DNA of 41,145 nt from an uncultured Bacilli bacterium (GTDB lineage: Bacteria; Bacillota_I; Bacilli_A; RF39; UBA660). Position numbers and translations under genes: made by a program. Position 1 is the first letter of the stretch. Each line of letters begins with the position of its first letter. Shown here one piece after another: positions 7,459 through 15,137 of this stretch. The stretch is taken from contig CANQDC010000005.1 in the NCBI GenBank assembly GCA_947591455.1, positions 1 to 41,145 on the forward strand, read 5' to 3'. The notes beneath the pieces were generated by a model that searched no databases, had not been told where the DNA came from, and was given only the letters and a program-made list of their open reading frames with translations.

Positions 7459-8964
7459 ATGGATATTCAATTAATTGGAGCATTGGATTATAAGAAATTA
7501 CAAACATTTTTAAAGGAGAAAAAGGTTGAAAATCAAGAAGAAATTATTCAATATATAAAAGATTTAGAAAAATTTGGAAGAGTACAAAAGGTCGTTTCTT
7601 CGGGACGTATTTCGAGATTTGCTGGCAATGTTTTTGATATTTTAAATATTACAGCAGAAAATACTTTAGAAGAAAATATCGCTTTTGCCGAGCGGGTTAT
7701 TCATCTTGGCCATACTTCGATTACAGATCATGATTATTTGTTTTTTGCTATTAAAGATGTAAGTCCAGTGGTAGAACAAACGATTATTGCTGAGAGATTT
7801 TCGAGTTTTACAATCAAGTCAAGAAGATTAGTTGATTTTTCTCATGTCGGTTTTTATACGCCTGATTTTCATGATCAACAAGGGAAGTTATTACAAAATA
7901 ATGAAGAAGTGAAAAGAATTTATCAAAATTATATGAATACTTTATTTGAGCAATATAATAAACTTGTTTCTCTTGGCATTCCTATTGAAGATGCACGGTT
8001 TGTTTTACCATATTCTTACCATTCAAATATATTTATGGGAGTGGATGCTCATACTCTCATGGAAATGATTATTAAATATACCAAAACTCATTTAAGTAAA
8101 ATTCAAGAAATTCGAGTGTTTGGTGAAAAGTTATTAGCTATTGCTCAAGAGAATTGTCCTTATATTCTAAAAGAAATTGAAAAACAATCTTCAAAAGAAA
8201 CCGATGAAATCGATGATATGTTCAAAGATTTAGCTATTCCTTCTTATTCTGTTTTAGATAGAGTAAAATTATTAAATTACTCTAAAGAAGTTGATGAGAC
8301 TATTTTAGTTTCGGCGATTATGCGTCGTTATCAAACAACTCGAGAGATCGCTTTACAAATTTTACAACAAGGTATTTCTAAAAATCCTACTTTTAAAGAA
8401 GATTTAATGAAGAAAATTGTTTTTGAAGGGGATCAATTAGAATTAACGCAAGTGAATTTCCAATATCAAATTCCTATTTCTTTTGCCATTCTTACTCATT
8501 TGACAAGGCATCGAACGCAAGATATTTTAATTCCATCATTTGCTCCAAACATTGATTTGGCTCAGTATAAGATTCCTCCAACAATAAAGAAAAATGATCT
8601 TATTTTGGATTTTTATACAGAAATCTATAAGAAAAATAGGGAAATGTATACGTATTTTAAATATGAACTCGGTATCCGAGAGGAAGATTTAGTTTATTTT
8701 ACTTTATCAGGTAATATGGTAAATGTTTTAACCAATATGGATGGAAAAACTTTGGAACATATTTTGAAGTTACGAGAATGTAATCGAGCTCAATGGGAAA
8801 CGAATGAAATGGCTCATGCAATGCATAAAGAGTTGAATCAGTTAAAAGATGCCCAAATATTTTCGAGTTTATTAGGAGCTTCTTGTGATACATTGGGAAA
8901 ATGTTTGGAAGGAAAACAATCTTGTGGCAAATTATTACAATTAAAAAAGAAAACTGCTCGTTAA
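7459..8964 (+). CDS. thyX: Tandem-fused ThyX-type flavin-dependent thymidylate synthase
   Basis: A 501-residue protein with two ThyX-like halves. ThyX makes dTMP from dUMP using FAD and methylene-tetrahydrofolate, usually as a homotetramer of about 220-residue chains. The first half (about 1-240) has GHTSITDHDYLFFAI, VSPVVEQTI and AERFSSFTIKSRRLV (about 111-125), where the usual RHR is AER but the downstream Ser is kept, then DARFVLP. The second half (about 265-501) has LTRHRTQDILIPSF, with RHR and Ser seven residues later, then GNMVNVLTNMDGKTLEH and a C-terminal HILKLRECNRAQWE, matching the substrate-binding end. Start: ATG at 7459, preceded by TAGGGTGGG. The fusion suggests the two halves build a composite active site. 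It takes the place where ftsY often lies. Confidence 0.82.
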   Translation: MDIQLIGALDYKKLQTFLKEKKVENQEEIIQYIKDLEKFGRVQKVVSSGRISRFAGNVFDILNITAENTLEENIAFAERVIHLGHTSITDHDYLFFAIKDVSPVVEQTIIAERFSSFTIKSRRLVDFSHVGFYTPDFHDQQGKLLQNNEEVKRIYQNYMNTLFEQYNKLVSLGIPIEDARFVLPYSYHSNIFMGVDAHTLMEMIIKYTKTHLSKIQEIRVFGEKLLAIAQENCPYILKEIEKQSSKETDEIDDMFKDLAIPSYSVLDRVKLLNYSKEVDETILVSAIMRRYQTTREIALQILQQGISKNPTFKEDLMKKIVFEGDQLELTQVNFQYQIPISFAILTHLTRHRTQDILIPSFAPNIDLAQYKIPPTIKKNDLILDFYTEIYKKNREMYTYFKYELGIREEDLVYFTLSGNMVNVLTNMDGKTLEHILKLRECNRAQWETNEMAHAMHKELNQLKDAQIFSSLLGASCDTLGKCLEGKQSCGKLLQLKKKTAR

Positions 8965-8975
8965 AAGCAGTTTTT
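8950..8975. terminator. Bidirectional terminator between thyX and def
   Basis: AAAACTGCT (8950-8958), 7-base loop, AGCAGTTTT (8966-8974). A/T tracts on both sides let it serve both convergent genes; it overlaps the thyX stop. Confidence 0.8.
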
Positions 8976-9525
8976 ATATTTCACGCATGTTTTCTTGATT
9001 TTTATAGGGATCTTTAGGATCTATCTTGTCGGTAAATAGAATACCATTTAAATGATCGATTTCATGTTGGAAAGCCACGGATAAATCTTCGCGGACACGA
9101 ATGGTATAGGTATTACCATCTATGTCTTGGGCTTCGACAGTTACTCGGGCATATCTAGGAACAATTCCTTCTGTTTCTCGATTAATACTTAAACAACCTT
9201 CGCCTTCGCCGACATAAATTAATTCTTCACTATTACTAATTATTTTAGGATTTATGACAATATAATTTTGAAATTTTCCTTCTTCTACTTCATCGACAAT
9301 GACAAAAATTCTTTTGGCGATTCCTAGTTGAATGTAAGCAAGACCCATACCAGCTCGTAAATCATATTTTTCTCGTAATTCTTCAATTTGACTTATTTTT
9401 AAATAATCAAGCATATCTTGAATTCTTTTTTTGTCTTCCTCTTCTAGGGGAAATGTTACTTCTTTACTGATTAGGCGAAGGCGTTTATCTTTTTCATCTA
9501 AGATAGTAAGTTCAGGTAAATTCAT
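8974..9525 (-). CDS. def: Peptide deformylase
   Basis: A 183-residue peptide deformylase, which removes the formyl group from new proteins' N-terminal Met. All three metal/catalytic motifs are present: GMGLAYIQLG (motif 1), EGCLS (motif 2, Cys ligand) and QHEIDHLNGILF (motif 3, HExxH). Length fits the long Bacillota type 2 enzymes. I set the start at the ATG at 9525, which has AAAGGGA about ten bases upstream; an in-frame TTG at 9549 would add eight residues with a poorer ribosome site. Convergent with thyX. Confidence 0.96.
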   Translation of the reverse strand: MNLPELTILDEKDKRLRLISKEVTFPLEEEDKKRIQDMLDYLKISQIEELREKYDLRAGMGLAYIQLGIAKRIFVIVDEVEEGKFQNYIVINPKIISNSEELIYVGEGEGCLSINRETEGIVPRYARVTVEAQDIDGNTYTIRVREDLSVAFQHEIDHLNGILFTDKIDPKDPYKNQENMREI

Positions 9526-9568
9526 AGTAAAATCCCTTTCTTTCGACAATTAATTTACCACAAAAACC

Positions 9569-9594
9569 AAAAAAAAGGAAGTGAAAACTTCCTA
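9569..9594 (-). terminator. Rho-independent terminator of the YjcZ-like gene
   Basis: Minus-strand AGGAAGT-TTTC-ACTTCCT (9576-9593) followed by eight T's, directly at the gene's stop codon. Confidence 0.75.
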
Positions 9595-9789
9595 GTTGTT
9601 ATAATTGTTGCCCCAATTCCATCCAGCACCAATAATGATAACTAGAAGAATAAATAGGACAATCCATATAGCAGCACCTATACCATATCCTGACGTGTAT
9701 CCAGCATATCCGGTATTTCCACAACAAGGAGCGGCATATCCACCACCATAACCAGCGTTATAGTAGCCATTGTTTCCGTAATAATACAT
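9592..9789 (-). CDS. YjcZ-like small sporulation-type protein
   Basis: A 65-residue protein with a Gly/Tyr-rich N-terminal half (YYGNNGYYNAGYGGGY, paired Cys at about 22-23) and a single hydrophobic segment WIVLFILLVIIIGAGW (about 42-57). This layout, Gly/Tyr-rich followed by a VLFILLxIIxGA helix, is that of the YjcZ/SscA family of small spore-associated proteins in Bacilli. The AAAGGAGG ribosome site is strong. It is divergent from the ftsW-family gene and has its own terminator. No clear promoter consensus was identified. Confidence 0.72.
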   Translation of the reverse strand: MYYYGNNGYYNAGYGGGYAAPCCGNTGYAGYTSGYGIGAAIWIVLFILLVIIIGAGWNWGNNYNN

Positions 9790-9889
9790 ATATTATACCT
9801 CCTTTATGTATCTACTATAGTGTATTAAATGTACAAAAATTTGCTACTTTTAAATACCTAAAAATTTCTTTTTTACATATCTTTTTATT

Positions 9890-9918
9890 TTGGTTAGGTA
9901 TATTTTTAAATTTATGAT
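9890..9918 (+). promoter_or_regulatory. Sigma-A-like promoter for the ftsW/rodA-family gene
   Basis: TTGGTT (9890-9895), 17 bases, TATGAT (9913-9918), 21 bases before the ATG at 9940. Confidence 0.6.
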
Positions 9919-9939
9919 ATGATTATACTAGGTGAAAAT

Positions 9940-11097
9940 ATGAAAAAGATACTAAAATATTGTGATAAACCATTACTTTTTATGATGATTTTATATTCTA
10001 TTTTAGGATTAATTATTATTTTTAGTGCTTCGAGTGTTTCCGCAGTATTACGTTATAAAGTAGCTTCTTCTTATTTTTTTATTCGACAATTAATCTTTGT
10101 TTTATTATCCTTTTTTGTTGGTTTTTATGTTATTCTACGTATTCCTACATCAAAATATAAAATTTTAACCCCCTTATTAGTTACAGGTATTTTAGCTTCT
10201 TTAGTGGGTTTGTTCTTTTATGGTGTTATTTCTAATAATGCTCAAAGTTGGTATCGAATTGGTTTTTTTAATTTACAACCCGCCGAGTTTGCTAAATCTG
10301 TTTTAATTATTTATATGGCTGTGTTTTATCAACGAAGTTTAAAAAAGAAGAATGTTAGTTTATATTATAATTTGATTCCTTTAGCTATTGCATTAATTAT
10401 TTTTATTTTAGTAGCTATGCAACCAGATTTAGGGGGCGCCCTTATTATTGCCGGAATTGCTTTTTTGATTTTTTTAATCATCCCCATGGAAAGACAAAAT
10501 CAGTTAAAGCTTTTTAAAACTTTGGGAATTGCTGGAATTGTTTTGGTTTTCGCTTTATTATATAGTGGAAAAGATTTCTTAAATTCGCGGCAATTGAGTC
10601 GTTTGCAATTTCAAAATCCTTGTTCAAGGTATACAGAAGATACAGGGTATCAAGTATGTAATGGTTTTATTGCCATTCATAATGGAGGATTGTTTGGCGT
10701 TGGTTTAGGAAATTCGACCCAAAAATATTTGTATTTACCAGAAGCCCATACGGATTTTATTTTTCCTATTTTAGTGGAGGAATTGGGAGCGATCGCTGGA
10801 GTTTGTGTTTTAATTGGCTATGTTTATATATTGTATCGAATTTTAAAAATTGGTAATGCGGCCAAAGGAAATATTCGAAATATGATTTTGTGTTATGGTA
10901 CCTTTGCTCTTATTTTATTACATTTACTGGTTAATTTAATGGGTGTATTAGCTTTAATTCCTTTAACAGGTGTTCCGATTCCTTTCTTAACCTATGGAGG
11001 AAGTTTTACCATTAATTTAATTTTAATGTTATTTATTGTTCAAAGAGTTGCCTATGAGAATTATGAAAAAAGAGTAAAAAAAGAACTTGAATTTTAA
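9940..11097 (+). CDS. FtsW/RodA/SpoVE-family peptidoglycan polymerase (SEDS protein)
   Basis: A 385-residue multi-pass membrane protein of the SEDS family, the glycosyltransferases that polymerise peptidoglycan in division, elongation or spore cortex synthesis. About ten hydrophobic segments are visible. Family motifs include NAQSWYRIGFFNLQPAEFAK (about 103-122), AMQPDLGGALI, EAHTDFIFPILVEELG (about 268-283) and the C-terminal TGVPIPFLTYGGS. The AGGTG before the ATG at 9940 decides the start; an upstream ATG at 9919 lacks one. FtsW, RodA and SpoVE cannot be told apart by eye, so no symbol is given. It is a single-gene unit with its own promoter and terminator. Confidence 0.92.
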   Translation: MKKILKYCDKPLLFMMILYSILGLIIIFSASSVSAVLRYKVASSYFFIRQLIFVLLSFFVGFYVILRIPTSKYKILTPLLVTGILASLVGLFFYGVISNNAQSWYRIGFFNLQPAEFAKSVLIIYMAVFYQRSLKKKNVSLYYNLIPLAIALIIFILVAMQPDLGGALIIAGIAFLIFLIIPMERQNQLKLFKTLGIAGIVLVFALLYSGKDFLNSRQLSRLQFQNPCSRYTEDTGYQVCNGFIAIHNGGLFGVGLGNSTQKYLYLPEAHTDFIFPILVEELGAIAGVCVLIGYVYILYRILKIGNAAKGNIRNMILCYGTFALILLHLLVNLMGVLALIPLTGVPIPFLTYGGSFTINLILMLFIVQRVAYENYEKRVKKELEF

Positions 11098-11133
11098 AAT
11101 GATTTCAAATATCCAGTTGAAATCATTTTTTTT
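11096..11133 (+). terminator. Rho-independent terminator after the SEDS gene
   Basis: AAAATGATTTCAA (11096-11108), 8-base loop, TTGAAATCATTTT (11117-11129), more T's. Confidence 0.85.
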
Positions 11134-11182
11134 AAAGGAAATTTTAAATTTAGCGGGTATATAAAGAATGGGAGGTGAAAAA

Positions 11183-11878
11183 ATGAAATCTATAAAAAAT
11201 TGGCTTACAAATATCTATCTTTTGTATGGGGTGATTCTTTTTTTACTTTTATTAAATATTGGGTGTGGCTTTTTAATTTTTAAGAAGCAAACGGTAAAAA
11301 ATGTCGAAACAGAAGATATTCTTGCTGTAGAAGAGATCGAGCAAGAAGAAGAGCCCCAACAAGAAAAAAATATTTTGCATGTCGATATTAAAGGGTATGT
11401 GAAAAATCCAGGTGTCTATGAAGTGGAAGAAGGCGCTCGTATTAATGATGTGATTCGATTAGCGGGTGGATTGAAAAAAGACGGAACGACCGAAAATATT
11501 AATTTAAGTAAAAAAATTATTGATGAAGCAATGATTGTTATTTCTTCGAAAGCGGATTTAAAAAAAGCCACTTCTTGTCCAACAGAAGCGACGAGTAAAC
11601 AAAATAGTACGGTTGAAAACAATGAAACAAGTTTTGGTGTAGATACCCCAAGTGTTACAGAAGTAGCACCAACGACTTCGCCACAAAATACGAAAATTTC
11701 TCTTAATACTGCCACAAAAGAAGAACTTATGACCTTATCGGGGATCGGTGAAAAAACAGCGGAAAAAATTATTGAATATCGTACCAATGAAAAATTTGTA
11801 ACCATTGAAGATATTAAAAAAGTAAGTGGAATAGGGGATGCCCTTTTTGAAAAGATTAAAGATTTTATTACAATCTAA
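11183..11878 (+). CDS. comEA: ComEA, competence DNA receptor
   Basis: A 231-residue membrane-anchored DNA-binding protein of the transformation apparatus. One transmembrane helix (about 11-31) is followed by an acidic linker (EEIEQEEEPQQE), an SLBB-type domain (VDIKGYVKNPGVYEVEEGAR, about 72-91), a Ser/Thr-rich linker and a C-terminal helix-hairpin-helix pair (ISLNTATKEELMTLSGIGEK and IKKVSGIGDALFEKIKDF). The GGAGGTGAAAAA site sets the ATG at 11183. Its last 41 bases overlap comEC. comEB, present in B. subtilis, is absent between them. Confidence 0.94.
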   Translation: MKSIKNWLTNIYLLYGVILFLLLLNIGCGFLIFKKQTVKNVETEDILAVEEIEQEEEPQQEKNILHVDIKGYVKNPGVYEVEEGARINDVIRLAGGLKKDGTTENINLSKKIIDEAMIVISSKADLKKATSCPTEATSKQNSTVENNETSFGVDTPSVTEVAPTTSPQNTKISLNTATKEELMTLSGIGEKTAEKIIEYRTNEKFVTIEDIKKVSGIGDALFEKIKDFITI

Positions 11879-13931
11879 TCTTTTTTATATTGTTCTATTT
11901 TTTTTCGTCCTTACTTTTGTTTTTATCAAAACCAAAACCTGCACCTATGCTACAAAATTTACAGAGGCCGATTCAGTCATACTCGCTCAAGTTCAATCAT
12001 TTAAGATTGATGGGGATAAATTATCGCTCTATTTAAAAGAAAGAGAAACTTTTGTCGCTACCTATTATTTTAAAACGAAAGAAGAAAAAGAAGAGTTTTC
12101 CAAAAATTTATATATTGGAAGCACGGTGAAAGTGGAAGGAAACGCACAAGAAGTAGCTAATAATTCAATTCCTAATACCTTTAATTATAAAAAATATTTA
12201 GAACATAAAAAAATCTATTTTTCTTTTTTGATCCAAAAAATAGAAATAGAGCAGGAGACGTTATCTTTCTATAATAAAATCAAACAATGGGTGCAAAAAA
12301 GAATTCGAAAATTAGATAATAATCCTTATTTACAAGCTTTTATTTTAGGAGATAAAAGCTTGATGGAATTTGATGTACAACAAAAGATCCAAACCAATGG
12401 AGTGAGTCATTTATTTGCTTTATCCGGAATGCATGTTTCCTTTTTTGTTTTGTTGTTAGACAAACTATTAAAAAAATGGTCGAAAAGAAAATGGTTTATT
12501 TATTTGTTTTTAACTTTTTATCTATTTTTAACCAGTTTTCCGGTCTCTTTTGTAAGAGCAATTCTCTTAATGCTTTTTTTAGATATTAATCATAAATTTT
12601 CCTTCGGCCTTTCCAGTATAAAAATTTTATTTTTAATTGCAGCTCTTTTACTCTTTATAAATCCCTTTTTTATTTATGATTTAGGATTTTTATATTCTTT
12701 TATTGTAACTTTTTCCTTGCTTTATGCTCATAAAATATTGGAAGGGAAAGGAAAAATCAAACAACTCTTTTTAATTAGTTGTATTTCTTTTTTATTCAGT
12801 CTTCCAATTAGTATTTATAGCAATTATGAAATCAATCTTTTCTCCATTATAAATAATATTTTCTTTGTCCCTTATGTCAGTATGATTTTATTTCCTTTTA
12901 GTATCTTGACTTTTTTTATTCCACCTTGTCTATCCATTTTTTCTTTTTTACTTTTTCTATTAGAAAAAGTAAATGATCTAGCCAGTCACTTTTCTTTCTT
13001 TTTAGTCATTGGCAAAATTTCTTTTTTCGAAATTGGAATCTATTATTCTTTGCTTTTATTATTTATCCAAACTTCTTCCAAAAAAATTCTTTGTATTCTT
13101 TTGTTCTTTGTTTTCCTTCTTTATAATAAAAAATATTTTGATGCTTCTTTTTATGTGTATTTTTTTGATGTTGGTCAAGGAGATTCAATTCTTTTAACGA
13201 CTCCTAGAAAAAAGAAGGCTCTTTTAATAGATACGGGAGGAACGATTCGTTCCCAAAAAGAAGACTGGCAAATGCGGTCTCATGAATATCATCTTTCTTC
13301 TACGATTATTACATTCTTAAAAAGCCAACAAATTCGAGAACTTGATACTTTATTACTTACTCATGGTGATTATGATCATATGGGAGAATCTTTTTATTTA
13401 ATCAATCATTTTCCGATAAAAAAAGTAATCTTTAATATAAATGAATATAATGACTTAGAAAAAAAATTCATCGAACAATTAAAAAATAAAAATATTTTCT
13501 TTACTAAAAATAAAGGAACTTTAAAGATTGAAGACTATACATTTTATTTTTTAAATACTCAACAGTATACTAATGAAAATGATAATAGTAATGTGGTCTA
13601 TACGAAGCTATTTACGTATTCCTTTCTTTTTATGGGGGATGCTGGTATAGCCAAAGAAAAAGATCTTTTAGAAAAATATAATTTAAAAGATATTGATTTT
13701 TTTAAAGTGGGACATCATGGGTCAAATACAAGCAGTAGTGAAGCATTTATAAGTGCTATTCAACCGAAATATAGTTTTATTAGTGTTGGTAAAAACAATC
13801 GCTATGGTCACCCGAAAAAAGAAGTACTACATACTTTAGCTTCTTCGAAAATCTATCGAACGGATATAGATGGAACGATTGAAATAAAGTTTAACCAAAA
13901 GGGGTATACGATAAAAACCTATCCTTCTTAA
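11838..13931 (+). CDS. comEC: ComEC, competence DNA-uptake channel
   Basis: A 697-residue inner-membrane protein through which single-stranded DNA enters during transformation. An N-terminal helix and OB-fold-like region (about 20-140) precede the competence domain, with the motif GVSHLFALSGMHVSFF (about 189-204) and several membrane segments. A C-terminal metallo-beta-lactamase-like domain has FFDVGQGDSILL, LLTHGDYDHMGE and VGHHGSNTSSSEAF. This matches the full-length ComEC plan. The start overlaps comEA; the ribosome site is weak, so coupling is likely. With comEA and recombination genes nearby it suggests natural competence, though pilus genes are not in the window. Confidence 0.95.
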   Translation: MPFLKRLKILLQSNLFYIVLFFFVLTFVFIKTKTCTYATKFTEADSVILAQVQSFKIDGDKLSLYLKERETFVATYYFKTKEEKEEFSKNLYIGSTVKVEGNAQEVANNSIPNTFNYKKYLEHKKIYFSFLIQKIEIEQETLSFYNKIKQWVQKRIRKLDNNPYLQAFILGDKSLMEFDVQQKIQTNGVSHLFALSGMHVSFFVLLLDKLLKKWSKRKWFIYLFLTFYLFLTSFPVSFVRAILLMLFLDINHKFSFGLSSIKILFLIAALLLFINPFFIYDLGFLYSFIVTFSLLYAHKILEGKGKIKQLFLISCISFLFSLPISIYSNYEINLFSIINNIFFVPYVSMILFPFSILTFFIPPCLSIFSFLLFLLEKVNDLASHFSFFLVIGKISFFEIGIYYSLLLLFIQTSSKKILCILLFFVFLLYNKKYFDASFYVYFFDVGQGDSILLTTPRKKKALLIDTGGTIRSQKEDWQMRSHEYHLSSTIITFLKSQQIRELDTLLLTHGDYDHMGESFYLINHFPIKKVIFNINEYNDLEKKFIEQLKNKNIFFTKNKGTLKIEDYTFYFLNTQQYTNENDNSNVVYTKLFTYSFLFMGDAGIAKEKDLLEKYNLKDIDFFKVGHHGSNTSSSEAFISAIQPKYSFISVGKNNRYGHPKKEVLHTLASSKIYRTDIDGTIEIKFNQKGYTIKTYPS

Positions 13932-13990
13932 GAAGCACATTTTTTTCTTTTACATAAAATATAGTACACTAATTAGTGTTTAGATAGATG

Positions 13991-14014
13991 AAAGAGAGTT
14001 TTCTCTTTCGTTTT
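13991..14014 (+). terminator. Probable terminator after comEC
   Basis: AAAGAGA (13991-13997), loop GTTT, TCTCTTT (14002-14008), then CGTTTTGTTTT, an interrupted T tract. A TATAAT at 14022-14027 just after it may start holA. Confidence 0.55.
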
Positions 14015-14049
14015 GTTTTGATATAATAAAACAAAAGGAAGAGGGTACT

Positions 14050-14985
14050 ATGTATTTAATTTATAGCGACAGTTTTTGGCTTATGAAAGAAGAAATAAAT
14101 AAAATTACTGGTACAAATACAAATGTTGTTACTCTAGATTTAGCCACACTCTCTTTAGAAGAGGTTTTAAACGAAGCTTCTTATGTTTCTATGTTTCCCG
14201 AAAAAAAATATATTATTGTTAAAAATGTTTCTCTTTTTGGGACCAAAAAAGTAGATGAAAAAGAGTTAGAGCGTTTCTACGAGTATATGGAACATCCGAG
14301 TGAAATGGCCGTTTTACTATTTACTACTTATGAAAAGATTGATTTACGTAAAAAAATTACCAAAACCTTTAAAGAAAAATACACTATTATTTCAGTAGCT
14401 AATTTATCAACTGATGAATTATTTAAAAAGATGAATCAATGGATCAAAAAAAATAAATATACGATTTCTACGGAATCTTTACAATATATCATGCGAAGTT
14501 GTCGAAATAATTATGATTTAATTTATAATGAAATTAATAAAATCTTTTTATATTATCAAAATCCTCAAGAAATAAAAGAGGAAGATATTAAGGAAATTGT
14601 TTCCCGTTTTATGGAAGACAATAACTTTCGCTTTGTAGAGGCGGTCATAGAAAAAAAATATAAAACAGCTTTACATATATTAGAAGATTTATATGCTCTA
14701 AAAGTAGATCCGATTGCTTTATTACTTTTACTCGCCCGAGAATATCGTCTTATGTATAGCGTCCTTATTTTAATGGAAAATGGGTATCCAAAAGTAAAGA
14801 TATGTAAAGAATTAAACTTAGCCGACTGGCAAGTAGATAAATTAAATCGCCATAGTTTTAAATATACTAAAGATCAATTAGCTGCTTATATAAAAAAATT
14901 AAGTGAAATTGATTATAAAATAAAAAAAGGCGATCAAGATAAATTTATGGCTCTTAAAAGCTTTTTAATCTTTTTAGAAGACTAA
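14050..14985 (+). CDS. holA: DNA polymerase III delta subunit
   Basis: A 311-residue protein matching HolA, the clamp-loader subunit that opens the beta sliding clamp. Features include the N-terminal YLIYSDSFWLMKEEINKI, the central KKYIIVKNV strand, the ELFKKMNQWIKKNKYTIS segment and the C-terminal LLLLLAREYRLMYSVLIL and KLSEIDYKIKKGDQDKF motifs of the family. Length is near the usual 330-345. It follows comEA-comEC, the same order as B. subtilis (comEA-comEB-comEC-yqzM-holA). rpsT, which often follows, is missing here. Confidence 0.92.
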   Translation: MYLIYSDSFWLMKEEINKITGTNTNVVTLDLATLSLEEVLNEASYVSMFPEKKYIIVKNVSLFGTKKVDEKELERFYEYMEHPSEMAVLLFTTYEKIDLRKKITKTFKEKYTIISVANLSTDELFKKMNQWIKKNKYTISTESLQYIMRSCRNNYDLIYNEINKIFLYYQNPQEIKEEDIKEIVSRFMEDNNFRFVEAVIEKKYKTALHILEDLYALKVDPIALLLLLAREYRLMYSVLILMENGYPKVKICKELNLADWQVDKLNRHSFKYTKDQLAAYIKKLSEIDYKIKKGDQDKFMALKSFLIFLED

Positions 14986-15010
14986 GACTCTTTTTTTCGA
15001 AAACAAGCTC

Positions 15011-15040
15011 TTGCAATATAAAACACATCTGTTGTATAAT
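15011..15040 (+). promoter_or_regulatory. Sigma-A promoter of the FGE-like surface protein gene
   Basis: TTGCAA (15011-15016), 18 bases, perfect TATAAT (15035-15040). It leaves an untranslated leader of roughly 90 bases before the ATG at 15138. Confidence 0.65.
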
Positions 15041-15082
15041 AAAAATACAATAGAATAGTTGTTATGAAAGTAAGGAAATTCG

Positions 15083-15112
15083 TAATAATTTGACAGAAAA
15101 CTTTCCATACTA
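15083..15112 (+). promoter_or_regulatory. Candidate forespore-type promoter, second promoter of the surface protein gene
   Basis: TAATA (15083-15087), 18 bases, CATACTA (15106-15112), ending 25 bases before the ATG. The -10 is identical to the other CATACTA sites in this window; the -35 is partial. Confidence 0.3.
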
Positions 15113-15137
15113 ATAACAAACATTTTGGAGGAGTTTT

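Noticed and set aside
13009-13197. Small plus-strand open frame inside comEC
   Set aside because: It lies wholly within the membrane-domain coding region of comEC in another frame.
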